A stretch of DNA of 64,000 nucleotides from Holacanthus passer (GCA_025331565.1 JAFREQ010000041.1:1798001-1862000), one strand, 5' to 3'; shown: positions 11,437 to 22,369, counted from the first letter of the stretch. Notes: generated by a model not told the origin, from the letters alone. Made by a program: numbers and translations.

Positions 11437-11824
11437 TTAACCTCTTCAATCTCACTGACCCACCGATGACTCATGACAAACTTATGCTGCCAAACTTTGT
11501 TCAAACCTACAGAACTTGATTGAAAATTCCCAAAGTGTCTAACGATACCAAACATGTCCAGATGAATTCTGGTCCTGTGCTTGAATATATTTAAAGTTGA
11601 ACAAGAGTATGAATTATTTCTAATGGTTGAACAAAATAAAATCAAACGAAGAAATAGTAAATGAATGAAATGAAATACAATGCACATTGTTATATGTTTT
11701 TTTTATGTAAGATATATACTGTATCATATACTGTAGTGTTAGAACAAGAAGATACAGAAATGTGTTAAAGTGTTTAAGCTGCTTAAGAGACAATGTAAAA
11801 CTTAATCAGGTTTCAAGAGGTTAA
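11437..11824. mobile_element. Candidate piggyBac-like MITE, 388 bp
   Basis: The segment starts TTAACCTCTT (11437-11446) and ends with its exact reverse complement AAGAGGTTAA (11815-11824). piggyBac elements duplicate the tetranucleotide TTAA, so the layout TTAA-CCTCTT-interior-AAGAGG-TTAA fits a small non-autonomous member. The interior is AT-rich with no ORF. An internal stretch (11513-11565: GAACTTGAT, then CGATACCAAACATGTCC) resembles 11217-11265 just outside, so an adjacent related copy or an older duplication is possible. The inverted match is only 10 bp and includes the TTAA, so chance is not excluded. Confidence 0.4.
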
Positions 11825-11984
11825 ATGTGTAACCGAAAGTCTGTCACGTGTGTGCTTGACAGTGTGTGTGAAATTTGTTGACACAGTAATAACACATGTG
11901 GGTTTGAAAAGTGCATTGCTCGTGTGTTTTCTTTCATGTATGACATTGTGTGTGCTTGTATGTTTTTTTGAGGGAAGAGGAGTT

Positions 11985-12340
11985 GAAGGTAACCTGAGCC
12001 TGACAGGTCGGCCTGTGGCAGCCGCCGTTATGAATGGCGGTTAGATCGATCCCCGAGGCACCGTCAAACTCACAGTAATTGATGTAATCAAAGGCATTTG
12101 GCTTTGGGTCACATGCCGGCTCACTCCCTGACAACAGCGCCGCATTTACGTCTTTGTGCCTCTGCCTGGACTTGCTGCTCTCCTTAGCCAGCAAATTCGT
12201 GGAAGTTCTTTTTGGCTGGAGATCCTATCTGGGTGACCGCAAACCCAGATGAATCATTTGGAAATGAGTCATCCTCGCTCTCAAAGTGATGACTCTTTGA
12301 CCGACGTGTCTCTTATTCTGAGCTGGGCTTTTTTTTTCAT
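11985..12340. promoter_or_regulatory. Candidate conserved non-coding element
   Basis: An abrupt rise in GC and complexity compared with flanks, no simple repeats, and dense factor-like words: CAGTAATTGATGTAATCAAA (homeodomain-like), ATCAAAGGC (TCF/LEF-like), GGTCACATG (E-box/nuclear-receptor-like) and GAAATGAGTCATCC (AP-1-like). It lies about 6.5 kb upstream of the promoter at 18.4 kb. Read from texture only. Confidence 0.35.
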
Positions 12341-13195
12341 GCTTTTGGATTTGCTTTGAACACTTTTTCTATGAGTCATTGCTTTGAGCATATGCAGGAT
12401 TATACATGTGCCTGTTTTGCTCAAAGTGCAAATTTACTGAACTGCTCTGCATATAAACTGTGAACTGTGCTGCTGTTGAAAAGCTTTATGAAATCTCCAA
12501 ATTGTTAAGTAAAGAAAAACAGGGTTACTGAAACCTGACGTATGTTGCAGTTCCACAACATGTTGCAAATGCAAATGAATGCAAAAACAGAGATTGTAAA
12601 TATCATGCTACATCTAATCCTTCCTAAATAGCAGTATGTGTTTACTAATCTGACTGTCACTCAAGTGCATCCCAGTAATGCTGCATCAAAGAGTTGACGT
12701 CTGCATGGGAAGGAAGATCTGTGTGGAAAAATACATAAAAAACTACACAAATCCAGAGATTAGCTTGTATTTTTTTCTATTACTATTGACAGTCTCATTT
12801 TGCCAGAACAAGTCAAATAATCCAGTACAAATGACCTTGTTTAAAGAATTGTCTAGACTCATCTAAGCTATAATTTTTCATCATCCTTTTCCATTCATGA
12901 TACTGACACATTACTCAATTTGTACTGAAAACAAGTCAAAAATACGCACTTGTTTCAAGATGATAAAACTCATAAAATAAATGTGGAATGAAATTACTTG
13001 ATAAGAAGATTGCTTGGTTTGATAATTACCCCACTGTGTGGAGAAAGCAGCTGAACAGCTTTCTTTACAGCCGTTAACCTTGTTGTGCAGTATTGTACCT
13101 GCACGGTTCAAAAGTAACACGTGACTTGAATGAACATGCTACTTGTATCAGTTGTTTCTCAGTAATGCATGCATGACATTTTCTTCTGACACCTA
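12341..13195. other. AT-rich DNA, possibly an old repeat
   Basis: 12800-13050 has phrases such as ACTTGTTTCAAGATGATAAA that I have seen in repeated fish DNA, but no second copy was found in this window. Confidence 0.25.
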
Positions 13196-13199
13196 TCAA

Positions 13200-13440
13200 C
13201 CAAGAATAACAATCCACACTTGTTGCACAATCAGCAGCGCTGCCTTGTCCTTAAACTAAGGATTTGAGAATTTCCACCGGGTCTCCCTCTGCGTGGAGCT
13301 TCCTCTTTTATGTCATGGAGGAGTGGCAGACGTTTCACATGCTGCTTTTATTAAGTCTAATTAGACTTCCTGACATAAGAACGCAGCGTTTGTCCACGGT
13401 GTGAGCGCTGGGTGGGAAGGCTAGGCCAATGCCGGTGCTC
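13200..13440. promoter_or_regulatory. Candidate conserved element with palindromic homeodomain site
   Basis: GC-richer block whose centre holds a perfect 16-bp palindrome, AAGTCTAATTAGACTT (13353-13368), with the homeodomain core TAATTA in the middle. Flanks (TGCTGCTTTTATT, CTTCCTGACATAAGAACGC) are non-repetitive. The palindrome is observed; enhancer function is inferred. About 5 kb upstream of the candidate promoter. Confidence 0.35.
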
Positions 13441-13601
13441 TGTAGACTCTTTCACCCCCCACCACCACCACCACCAACCCATTCATCCCCCAAGCCTTCC
13501 CCCCTCTTCCGCCACCCAACTTCAGTCAACCGCCTTTCTTGAAAAGGCCTCGAGGAGAGGTCACTGAGTGCAGGAATGCCACTGCTGACTCTCTGTCTAT
13601 G

Positions 13602-13603
<2 letters not shown>

Positions 13604-13634
<31 letters not shown>
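13604..13634 (+). repeat. (TG)n microsatellite
   Basis: Uninterrupted TG run, flanked on the left by a C-rich stretch with CCA/ACC triplets (13454-13477). Confidence 0.97.
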
Positions 13635-13637
<3 letters not shown>

Positions 13638-13935
13638 AGAGAGGATTCTATACTCTGTAATTAAATTCTCCTCATGCATTTAGTGCATTTAGCATTGGGA
13701 GCATGAGCGAGATGTTGACTGTAAATGCACTGCTCAGAGACAAAGGAGTCCAGGCTCATCTCCCAGCCCCTTTCGACACGGGGCCGCTCCTGCCTGCTGA
13801 AGGCCCCCAGCCCGGCTTTGGAGCTCCACCACATTACGTTTTAGAATTTAAAAACCCTCAGATGTCCCAGAGGTTTCTGAGTGCGTGAATATGAATATGA
13901 ATACCTCCACTAATCTGAGGGATTAGCTGCTGGAT

Positions 13936-15200
13936 CAGGGGTGGGCAACACTTTTTTTTTTCCAGAGGGCCGTACTGACTCTGATAAAGTAAGCCATACA
14001 TTGGACAAATGAATTGAAGCATGAAACACATAGTGCTAAATTATGTTAAACTATTTGGTAGACATGACAGATTGCTTTCCAATTTACATTTTACAAATTT
14101 GCCAGCCCAGAAGGCCTGGGTCCTTTTTTAGAAAACAAGACCTCTCCATGAGAAAATGTTGACTTTTTTTACAGCTGTATGTGTCAATTTGGTGAGGTTA
14201 CAATGAAAAGATTACTGACATGAAACTATTTTATTGAAATGCATTGTCAACTTTTAAATTAGTCTACATCTTGCCAATTGTCTGATAAGCACCAGTGCAT
14301 AGGTCACTGATGAAATACGTACATTGAATTATATTATAAATACCTGTGTTGATCCCTCAAATGAAAGCAAGTATCTCTGCTCTCATCCAGTGTGATAGTA
14401 AAAAATATGAACCCATTTAGACAGTTCAGCAGACAACAACTGACATTTTCGAACCCAACCAGTCGAGGCAGATGGTCGCCCATCCAGAGCCTGGTTCTGT
14501 TCCGAGGTTTCTGCCTGTTAAAAGGACGTTTTTCCTCACCTGTGCTTGCTCATGATGGGAACTGTTGGGTCTCTATAAATAATATTAAACTATGGTGTAG
14601 ACCTGCTCTGTATGGAAAGTGCCTTGAAAGGACTTCTGCTGTGATTTGGCGCTATACAAATAAAATAAAAAAATCGAATTGAACATTTGTTGTCAGCGTG
14701 TCGTATGCTAGTGGTTCTTAGCTGGTTCTCTTTCAAAAATTCCCCATCAATGAAAGGCTTGCTCCATTTTGCAAGCTTGCATGACAGCATCTAGCTAACA
14801 TATTTGTTCCTGAGTTTGTAGCATTGTTGGCATGCTTAGTCAAAACTGTCTCTTGATGTTGTATGTATATGACACCACAATACTCTCTTGACAAATCCAG
14901 CAAACTGTCTTTGAACTTGACATTTGTGACGAAATTTTTAGACATCCAAAACGTGACATTCAGAGTCAATGTTTCTCCTTTCTGAAGCGTTCATTCTAAC
15001 TCACGATTCTACCTGAGAGTCCAATCTAAATATAGACAGTGCCCTCTGTCGGAAGCGACTTAAATAGCAGTACAGACTCATTGTACTAATCCTAGAAATT
15101 CCTTAACATAATGCTACATTTATTAAGTTTTTGTGGATCATTTTTTTATTTGAGGATGTTGCAGGCCAGATGATGGTCCACAGGCCTTTCCAGTCCAGGA
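13936..15200 (+). mobile_element. Decayed hAT-like (Charlie-type) non-autonomous element
   Basis: The left end reads CAGGGGTGGGCAACACTTTT followed by a CCAGAGGGCCGT block, which is the characteristic terminus of many vertebrate hAT/Charlie elements. Toward 15165-15190 a GCAGGCCAGATGATGGTCCA block resembles their GGGCCAGATGTGGCCC right-end region. No transposase frame is visible, and I could not find an exact 8-bp target duplication, so the right boundary is uncertain. A LINE tail (14455-14690) sits inside and was probably inserted later. Confidence 0.4.
14455..14690 (+). mobile_element. LINE 3-prime end of fish L2/Maui-like type
   Basis: Contains the string of landmarks typical of a very common fish non-LTR tail: GAGGCAGATGGTCGCCCATC, then CCTGGTTCTGTTCCGAGGTT, CTGCCTGTTAAAAGGA, then GTGATTTGGCGCTATACAAA and an ATAAAATAAA-ATTGAA tail at 14664-14683. 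The clade assignment is from memory; the tail identity is confident. The 96-codon frame over it is the usual meaningless product of this repeat. Confidence 0.75.
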
Positions 15201-16260
15201 AATATAAACTATGGCCAAATGATATATTCTTTAATTTTTCAAGAGCATAAAATCATTTCTGGATGTAGACTTCTCAGCTTTGATAGCACACTACTGACTG
15301 GAAAATATGGGGGTGGTACGGGACTTAGAGCTGTCTTGGTATTAAAAACCTACTGAATAGATGCCAGAACATTGCTGTGTTAATGCCATTCAGCATGTTG
15401 GAGGACTCATGGTGCTGTTAAGTTTGTATTCCAAGTTGAAATGGAAGCTAGTTAGCCTAGCTTGCTAACGTTAGCGCTGATTTCTGTCAGGTGCTGCTCA
15501 GTTTCTGCACACTCAGCGTTGTTAAAAGCAGGCAGGGAGCTAACATAGTGTATGCTGCTTGCTTTCATGGCTCCAGATGTGGTGAGAACAAATGGCCCGA
15601 CTGTCAAAACTCAGTGATACGGAGTAGTGTAGCATAGGGAATAACATAAGGAATAACAGATTAAGTATCTTAAAGAGAATATTTTACACCGTATTGTAAA
15701 GTAAATTAGTACATTACATGAGTAAATTTTAAAGTGAAGTAACCCACACAGATCTTGCACCATTCAACAGTACTTGATAATAATGCCAGCGCTGTAATCC
15801 ACTGGAGGACACAAATGCAGAAAACAAAATAAAATTTTTATTATTTTTGGTAGTTGCTATTTTGACCAAATAAGTACACAAGTCAAAACAAATACAAGGC
15901 AGATATATTTTTTATGATGATATGATTTCTTAGCAAAAATGTATCTTATCAAAACTGTATTTTGATATATTATATTTCTATTATATAATATATTATATTT
16001 CTTATTTGTATATTTAAGGTTTATAGAAGAATGATTTGGTGCTTCTTTGATCGAGAATTCCTGTGTGTCAATTCAATTATAATTACGTTTTCAGACTTTA
16101 TACATTGTATTTTAAAAGTTGCTCTACTCATCATCATAAAATGGCATCATCACCCCCTTGCATAGGCACAATTCTCCAAATGTTATGACTCTCACTCACT
16201 TTGATGCTTCTCCATGCCAGTAACAAATGCCTGTTGATGATGTTTTGATGTCAGCAGCAG
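15201..16260. other. AT-rich anonymous DNA
   Basis: Around 15960-16010 a TATATTATATTTCT motif occurs twice, 25-30 bp apart, in low-complexity AT sequence. Nothing else recognised. Confidence 0.4.
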
Positions 16261-16264
16261 CACC

Positions 16265-16560
16265 ATCTCAAATCACTGCTTTAATGCGTGCACCGGCACA
16301 GGGAGCTGCTCTTTGAATGCCACTCATGGAACATCCGGTGAAAAGCGACGACTGCCATGAAGAAGAGACCGTCTGCTGTACTGTGATAATTCATAATTAC
16401 ATGCAAACTCCCCGGGGGTAGTTTTTACATTAGGAATTAAAACATCTCCTGTGAGTGTTCGCTTGTCCAAATAGGATGTGAGCTCCTTCCAGAACAAAAA
16501 CCCTGCCTCCTTCACATGGCTGATGTTTAAGCCGAATAGCGTTCTCCAGCTTACCTCCCT
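16265..16560. promoter_or_regulatory. Candidate conserved element with POU/homeodomain-like words
   Basis: Non-repetitive block, GC-richer than its flanks, with a dense cluster GATAATTCATAATTAC followed by ATGCAAACT (octamer-like). It lies about 2 kb upstream of the promoter at 18.4 kb. Function is inferred only from motif density. Confidence 0.3.
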
Positions 16561-17159
16561 CCCACCACCTCGCTCCGCTCATTTAGCATCGTGCCTTTGC
16601 ATTTCTGTTTGTTTGTTTGGTCTGTTTTCACTTCTTTAGAAATTAGCCCCCACATAGCTGGTTTTCTCACCAACTATAATCACTTAGATTGACCCTCCAT
16701 CTTACAACATTTAACATTATAACAACATGATATTTCTATAGAACCCTGTCATGTATCTGTTAATACTTTGATTATAGTCACTTTAGCATTCCTGTCACCA
16801 TAAAGTCCCCCAAAACCCAGAGAAGAAAAGATTTGTGCACAATTTTCTAAATTTATTGTGCCAAACAATTTGTCATTGCTATCACACGCCTTTGGCTTGC
16901 AACCATTTACAGTCAGGAAATATGTGACTACCTTCTCCAAGACTGAATTTTTTATGCTCATAGTGCAGATTAATGAGCAAAGTTTTATTCAATCAAAGGC
17001 CAAGCTGAGATAAAAAACCAAGATGGTATTCCAGCAGTCTAGTAGGTCTCTCCAGGTCTCTGGTCAAATAATGATGCACTGTAAAGTGTTTGCATTGTAC
17101 TTAATCAATCAATCTTGGAGGCAATGAATCATATCGTCATGATGAAATGATGTATGATG

Positions 17160-17160
<1 letters not shown>
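16561..17160. other. Anonymous DNA
   Basis: No recognisable feature. Confidence 0.4.

Positions 17161-17164
<4 letters not shown>

Positions 17165-17222
<58 letters not shown>
17165..17222 (+). repeat. Compound microsatellite (AT)15(GT)14
   Basis: AT dinucleotides 17165-17194 change directly to GT dinucleotides 17195-17222. The purine-pyrimidine alternation is of the kind that can adopt cruciform or Z-DNA under supercoiling. It lies 1.2 kb upstream of the CpG promoter. Confidence 0.98.
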
Positions 17223-17224
<2 letters not shown>

Positions 17225-17454
17225 AGGACTAATGGGAGTTCGACGGCAAACTTTGAACCCCTTGTCAGGTTATTCCAGCTGAGAGTAATGTAAAAACTGG
17301 AGACAAATTTCTTGTATTTGTACACATACTTGACCGATAAAGTTGATTCTCATTCTATAAACTGTCAGCAGGTCACCAAACAAGTGAACAAGAGTATCTC
17401 ATAAGAAGTTTTGTGGTATCAGAAAAATATTTTCTTCTTTCATATCATGTTACT

Positions 17455-17530
17455 TTTTATCGTTTATTGGGATCCCCATTAGTTGTTGCCTTGGCAACAA
17501 GTCCTCATGGGGTCCAACTTGCCACCTCTC
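17455..17530 (-). mobile_element. Fragment of a common fish repeat (3-prime end, reverse orientation)
   Basis: CGTTTATTGGGATCCCCATT followed by AGTTGTTGCC and a TCCTCATGGGGTCC block is the reverse complement of a frequent fish non-LTR-type tail (GGACCCC, then AATGGGGATCCCAATAAA). Orientation is inferred from the AATAAA-like end. Confidence 0.55.
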
Positions 17531-18414
17531 AGATTTGTGTTGTAACTTCTAGGTTGGGAATCATTTCTTTACGGTGTTTTGTTGCCAGGGAACAGCTTGT
17601 GTCTACCTTAATTTCCTGGCAGTTGTTGAAATCCAAAATATTCATTTCTAAGATATGAACAAACACAGCGAAGTAAGCACTGCAGAGCAAATCAAGTTGT
17701 AATCTGCAAGATTAATGAGTCATCATTAGCAGCACTAAATAACACTGACATTTCCTCAGGGGACAAAGTGTGCCTCTATGAAAGTAGAAAAGAAATTACA
17801 CTTTTTAAAAAAAAAAAAACATGCTGAATCGATTACAACCCAAAACATTCAATGAAAGACAGACAAATTACACAAAAGGAAAGCAATTGTCATAGAAACT
17901 ACAACATGGAAAAGACAAGAAGCAGTCTAAGGACAAAGTTATTACTAGTCTCTCTGTACATTGCACAAAGCCTCTGCTTTCATACTGGGAACTTTTACAC
18001 TTTCCTAGGTTAGTATTTTGCATGTTCCTACACAAACTGTGCACCTCTTTTATTTTGAAAACACCCATATTGTAGGCTACATGTATATTAATAATATCCT
18101 TTTCATATGTTTTTATTGCAAATGTTTCTATTTTATATTCATGTTTCTTGACCTGTGCAGTACTTGTTTTTTTCATTCTGAAAATATCATAAATTGAAAA
18201 TAATCATAGATGTAATGAACTAATTAGTATACCAAAAAAGACACTTTTATTGTGATACCTTTCTTTCATAAAATTGTTGGAAAGAAAAAAACATGTAACC
18301 TGCTTTCGACGGAAATGAACCTCAGACTTAGGCCTGTAAGGTGGTTTGACACAAAACAAGAAATCACTGGACTAAGTGTGTTTTGTGAGAAATGCCTTGT
18401 GTCATTCTCCACCG
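17531..18414. other. Distal upstream region of the promoter, AT-rich
   Basis: AT-rich DNA with an A-run at 17808-17819. Nothing is recognisable until composition switches sharply to GC near 18415. Confidence 0.4.
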
Positions 18415-18640
18415 TCATATTCCCGCTGTGTGCACCGGGAGGAGAGGGGGGAGGGAACGGGGGAGCCGGGCCGAGGGGAGGGATCTGAGCGAGCAGACCA
18501 CTGGTGCGATTCTCCAAGCTCCGCTGCGCACATTCGCGAGAGTACGCGCGCGCTCCCCGCCAGCACTAACGCAAAGTCGCGGCGCGCTGACGATGTTGTG
18601 AATGAGGGGATAGAGTGACGTCAGCGGCCGAATGTCAACA
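18415..18640 (+). promoter_or_regulatory. CpG-island promoter
   Basis: The only clearly CpG-dense stretch of the window. It opens with a G-rich tract (18436-18482, four or more G-runs) and continues with CGCGAGAGTACGCGCGCGCT and GCGGCGCGCTGACG. A perfect CRE is at 18616-18623. There is no obvious TATA box, as expected for a CpG-type vertebrate promoter. The direction (plus) is deduced from the splice donor downstream at 18952/18953. The transcription start was not determined; it probably lies between about 18500 and 18680. The AT-rich sequence on both sides makes the boundary sharp. Confidence 0.7.
18616..18623. promoter_or_regulatory. Perfect CRE (CREB/ATF site)
   Basis: TGACGTCA, the full palindromic cAMP response element, within the CpG island. 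Full-length CREs close to CpG promoters are commonly functional; occupancy here is inference. Confidence 0.65.
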
Positions 18641-18952
18641 ATGTAGCGACTGAGAGGAGGCGTTCCAGTCGAGTGTAACAAACAGCGGAGACGGAGCGGC
18701 ACGCCGCGCGGGATCAACACACACACACACGCACACAAGCGCGCGCGCAGTCCTACAACAACAGACCGTAGAATCACAGACGTTAGTTTTTTTTCTAAGT
18801 GAGAAATAACCGAGTTGCAGCTCCGAGGAGAAGAAGAAGAAGTGAGCCATCTGCAGCCTTTGAGGAAACGACAAAGCGAGTCATCATGTGAAAGAACTTA
18901 TGTGGGGAAACAGACAAAAGGGCTGGAATACGAGCAGAAGACAGAGTAAAAG
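18640..18952 (+). other. Putative first exon, largely 5-prime untranslated, of an unidentified gene
   Basis: Downstream of the CpG promoter, a GA-rich transcribed-looking stretch ends in AAAAG|GTGAGC, a near-consensus splice donor with exon end at 18952. If transcription begins upstream of 18593, the leader carries minimal upstream ORFs: ATG-TTG-TGA at 18593, ATG-AGG-GGA-TAG at 18602, ATG-TCA-ACA-ATG-TAG at 18632 and ATG-TGA at 18886. The last ATG (18900) is in weak context but stays open through the donor, encoding MWGNRQKGW onward, and could continue into exon 2. More likely the true start codon is in a later exon. A CA-rich and GC-dinucleotide stretch (18716-18748) lies inside it. The 5-prime end is a guess. 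The gene cannot be named from this exon. Confidence 0.55.
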
Positions 18953-20590
18953 GTGAGCTGGCATGCACCTCTCCTGGCCTCCTTTACCCAACATTTCACT
19001 CTGTTATTTCTTTGTCAATCTCAGTCTATTGTTGATGCTCTCAGAGTTGCAAACTTGTGTAAGAGGCGCAGCGGTGGGCTCCAGTCAGGAGAGCCCTCCC
19101 TGTTATATATGTATATGTATATATGGAAAAAGTCACTTATAGAAAACAGAAAAAAACCGCACGCACGAATATTGAAAGCTCGGCGGTGGTGCGAATATTG
19201 GAGATTGTAACGTGTCGGGGTGTGAACGCGGGTTCAGGAGTGAAACTCGGCTCTGCACCACATCCTGTTGTGCTTTGAGTCAACACGCCGTGTGCGCTCC
19301 CTGCTCTCTGTTTGTGAGAAGTAGATGATCCCAGAGGATCCGACATGCTGCTGCTCCTGCAAAGAGAAAAGATCCATTAAAGAAGTTTGCAGCGTCATTA
19401 AACGCCTCCCTCACTCACTGCATGTATATCAAATTAATTTGCTGAATAGAAGCACTGTTATTGTTGTTGTTATTGTTATTGTGCATGGTGCATTACAGCA
19501 TTTTTCCCCTGCCTTTTCTCAGTATGAAATCACACCTCATCATCAATCCACGGTGAAAAAAAGTCATCAAAATATTTGCTGTGTAAGGACGAGCCTTGTT
19601 TGCTCCGACAGCCAATGGAATCATCTCAGTCGCTCGTTTAAGAGCCCATATTTTCATTATCATTAACCCCTTATGTGACAAAGATGGGGAGCGAGCCTCC
19701 CACCAGCTCTCAGAAAACACAAGAAGACATCGTGTTTTTTCCACTCAGGTGGTGACTGGATGAAAACAGCTGTCCTGCATTGTCATGTGAATGGGTGCTG
19801 CAGCAGTGGCTTAGTCAGACCCTGTCAGTCTTATGGTGTCGGAGTCAGAGGTGATCTAACAAATAAAAGGAGGAAACCTTTCATGAATGTGTTTTCCTTA
19901 ATAATACACGTTGATGCTACATGCACACAAACCATTCACCTCTTAAATATACCGGATCGATATTATATATGGGAATAAATCATGTCAATTTCCAGCGTTG
20001 TCTTTGCTGAGGCTCTCGTGGGATAAGATGAAGCATGTGCCCACGGTGTCCACGCAGGCAGCGATCAGAATAAATGTGTTTATTTCTGGACGCTATTGTT
20101 TGATCGCCACGTGTTTGACTTGGCGACGAGGTGGCTGAAATCACGGAGAGAGAGAGATAGAGAGAGAGGGGGAGTGATGCTGCCATTGATGCGGTGATAC
20201 AGCAGTTTGAGGAGCGGTGACATCCAGCCTCTTTGTCTGTTTGTGCTGATGCAACGCGATGGTGATGATGATGGCACTGAGGGGATCATCGCAGCATCAC
20301 CCCCCATCCTCACCCACCTCTCACATCACGGCTATTCTGTCTTTCAAATGATCATACTGCAGTTTTTCCTTCAATCCGTGCCGATGATGAGAAGAGAGAG
20401 CCTCGTAGTGATAGCCTCTGCAGTCATGAGTTTAAATGGAGCTGGGATGAAAATGCATTGACATAGCTGTGCTCTCACAACACGTGCATGGCGGTAGTAC
20501 TCATGCGCAGTTTTACGCACGGAGCCTTTTGTTCTGTACAGTAGCAGCGCTGCCTTTCTTTTTCCATGCAGGCAATCCCCAGCTCATTGT
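18953..20590. other. Putative start of intron 1
   Basis: Begins with the donor GTGAGC. Still moderately GC-rich up to about 19320, then mixed. A short TTG/TTA run lies at 19459-19481 and a GA-rich run at 20140-20172. No second exon with convincing splice sites and coding content was found. Confidence 0.35.
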
Positions 20591-20594
20591 GAGG

Positions 20595-20614
20595 GTGTGT
20601 GTGTGTGTGTGTGT
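20595..20614 (+). repeat. (GT)10 microsatellite
   Basis: Perfect GT run followed by a G-rich stretch. Confidence 0.95.
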
Positions 20615-22205
20615 CGAGGGGGGTCCAAACCTGCAAAGCCCACAGTGATTCACTCGAGCTTAAATGCCACTTCATCCGATCTGCCAGCGCTTTATTTCTC
20701 CTGAAACCTGAAATATCAACTGTTTATTTCTCTCCGTCATGAGTGTCTCTGTCCATCAGTTTAAAGAGAGGAATTAAATGGCCTTGATGGCTAACTCTCT
20801 ACAGTATATCATGATAGAGATAATACATTTTGAATTTGTTTCAGCATTTAGTAATCAATAATCAATGAATCATTAATCATTAAAAGCAGTCAAAAGTTGA
20901 AGTATGATATATTTTTATATCATTAAAATATGATTCTTTCGAATGTCAGCAAGCAATGAATTATTGCTAATTTATTGCGTCACTTTTTTTTTAACTTCCT
21001 CTTTTCTACCCCTTCCTTTATTGTAAAAGCTGAAACTTTGGGGTCAGGGCTGTTGCCAGGAAATTCTGAGGGCATAATATATCCAGACTATACAGCCCCA
21101 CATAGAATTAGAGGAGTCTGATAAAAACCCTTCAATGAGTTGGACCTACTGGTTAAAGCACAGACAAGTTTTGGCATAGCAGGGTCCTCGTCAGGCCAGA
21201 AATAGTACAAACAGATAGATTACACCTGGTACTTAATATAGACAGTACACTGGAAATAAACATTGCTGTGTCATATAATAAAATGACCAACAACTAGCTC
21301 TTTTGGAGGGAAAATGGAAATTTTCTACTTGTATTTTGTTTATCTGATTTATTCAGTTGCTTATTCAGTATTATATGTTCTGTATATTTGAAGATAAATT
21401 AGATGTCAGTGTTTAAGACGTCACATTATAAGGAAAGAAATCACAGGGTGAATGATTATTTTATTGTGATTTTAATTTTATTGGCTTAAAGGTGGTCAGA
21501 ATAAAATATATGATGCTTTAAAGATAACAGATTCAGCCTGCAAAATACTCATCATTCTAGATTTTGTTGCTAAAATCCACAAATTCCCAGAAAAGATACT
21601 CCAGACATGGAGTTAACCTTTTTAGTAAAAGCACCCGTAATTGATAGAAATAAAAACTATGCACATTTTGAAACATTTTTAAGCTTCCTCTTCCTCTATT
21701 TTGTCCTGCCTCCAACATTCTGTCACAACTGCAGGTGCATCAAAATGAATTAAGCAAGACCCCACTGAACAGATAAGTCATAATGTTGGACAAAATGATT
21801 ATTATATAACAAGGCCAAGCTTGGGAACATCTCTTAGTCGGCCTGTTTTTGAGCTCTTGACATAAGTCCCTAAGGGTTCCCAGCCACAGCTGAAATCCCA
21901 CACGGCAACAGGATCTGTTCATGTGACCCTACCAGTCCCCCCTTCATGCTCTCCATTCTGAACTGTACCATCCAGCTCCTGCAAGTTTCCTCCATAACAA
22001 TCATGTTTTATATTGCTGATGTTCCTATCAAGCTAATTAAAATCCTGATGACAGAAGAAGCTGCTCGTGTTCAAAAGTAACCAAGCACTTATGGGTTAAT
22101 GATTCATGAAATTGCAGTTGGAGTAGGATGTGATGGAGTGATCTCTCTGGATGATAGTAGATGGATCCCAGCAGTCCTGCAAGGTGCTAAAGCTGCACCA
22201 TTTTT
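20615..22205. other. AT-rich anonymous DNA
   Basis: A low-complexity AATCA/ATTAATCATT cluster is at 20852-20882. 21145-21205 has a CTACTGG and GGTCCTCGTCAGG arrangement faintly like repeat R2, too weak to call. No gene. Confidence 0.35.
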
Positions 22206-22216
22206 TGTTTTTTATG

Positions 22217-22232
22217 AAAAAAAAAAAAAAAA
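22217..22232 (+). repeat. Poly(A) run
   Basis: Sixteen consecutive A after a T-rich stretch; may be the tail of an old retroposed sequence. Confidence 0.9.
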
Positions 22233-22369
22233 GCAGGAGTGTGGTTTAAAAGAAAAGCTGATCCTCCATAAAGAAAATCAACAAAAAGCTGCAAATCCCC
22301 ATCTCTCACATAGATTTTATTCTCTGTGCATCATTGAATGATCGTTTGCATCACTGAGGATGTTTGAGT

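Noticed and set aside
18926..18952. Peptide TSRRQSK reading into the splice donor, reminiscent of the MSRRKQxKP N-terminus of FOG/SALL/BCL11 zinc-finger proteins
   Set aside because: There is no ATG at the corresponding place, the central Lys is missing, and the exon ends before the conserved Pro. The match is too short to name the gene.
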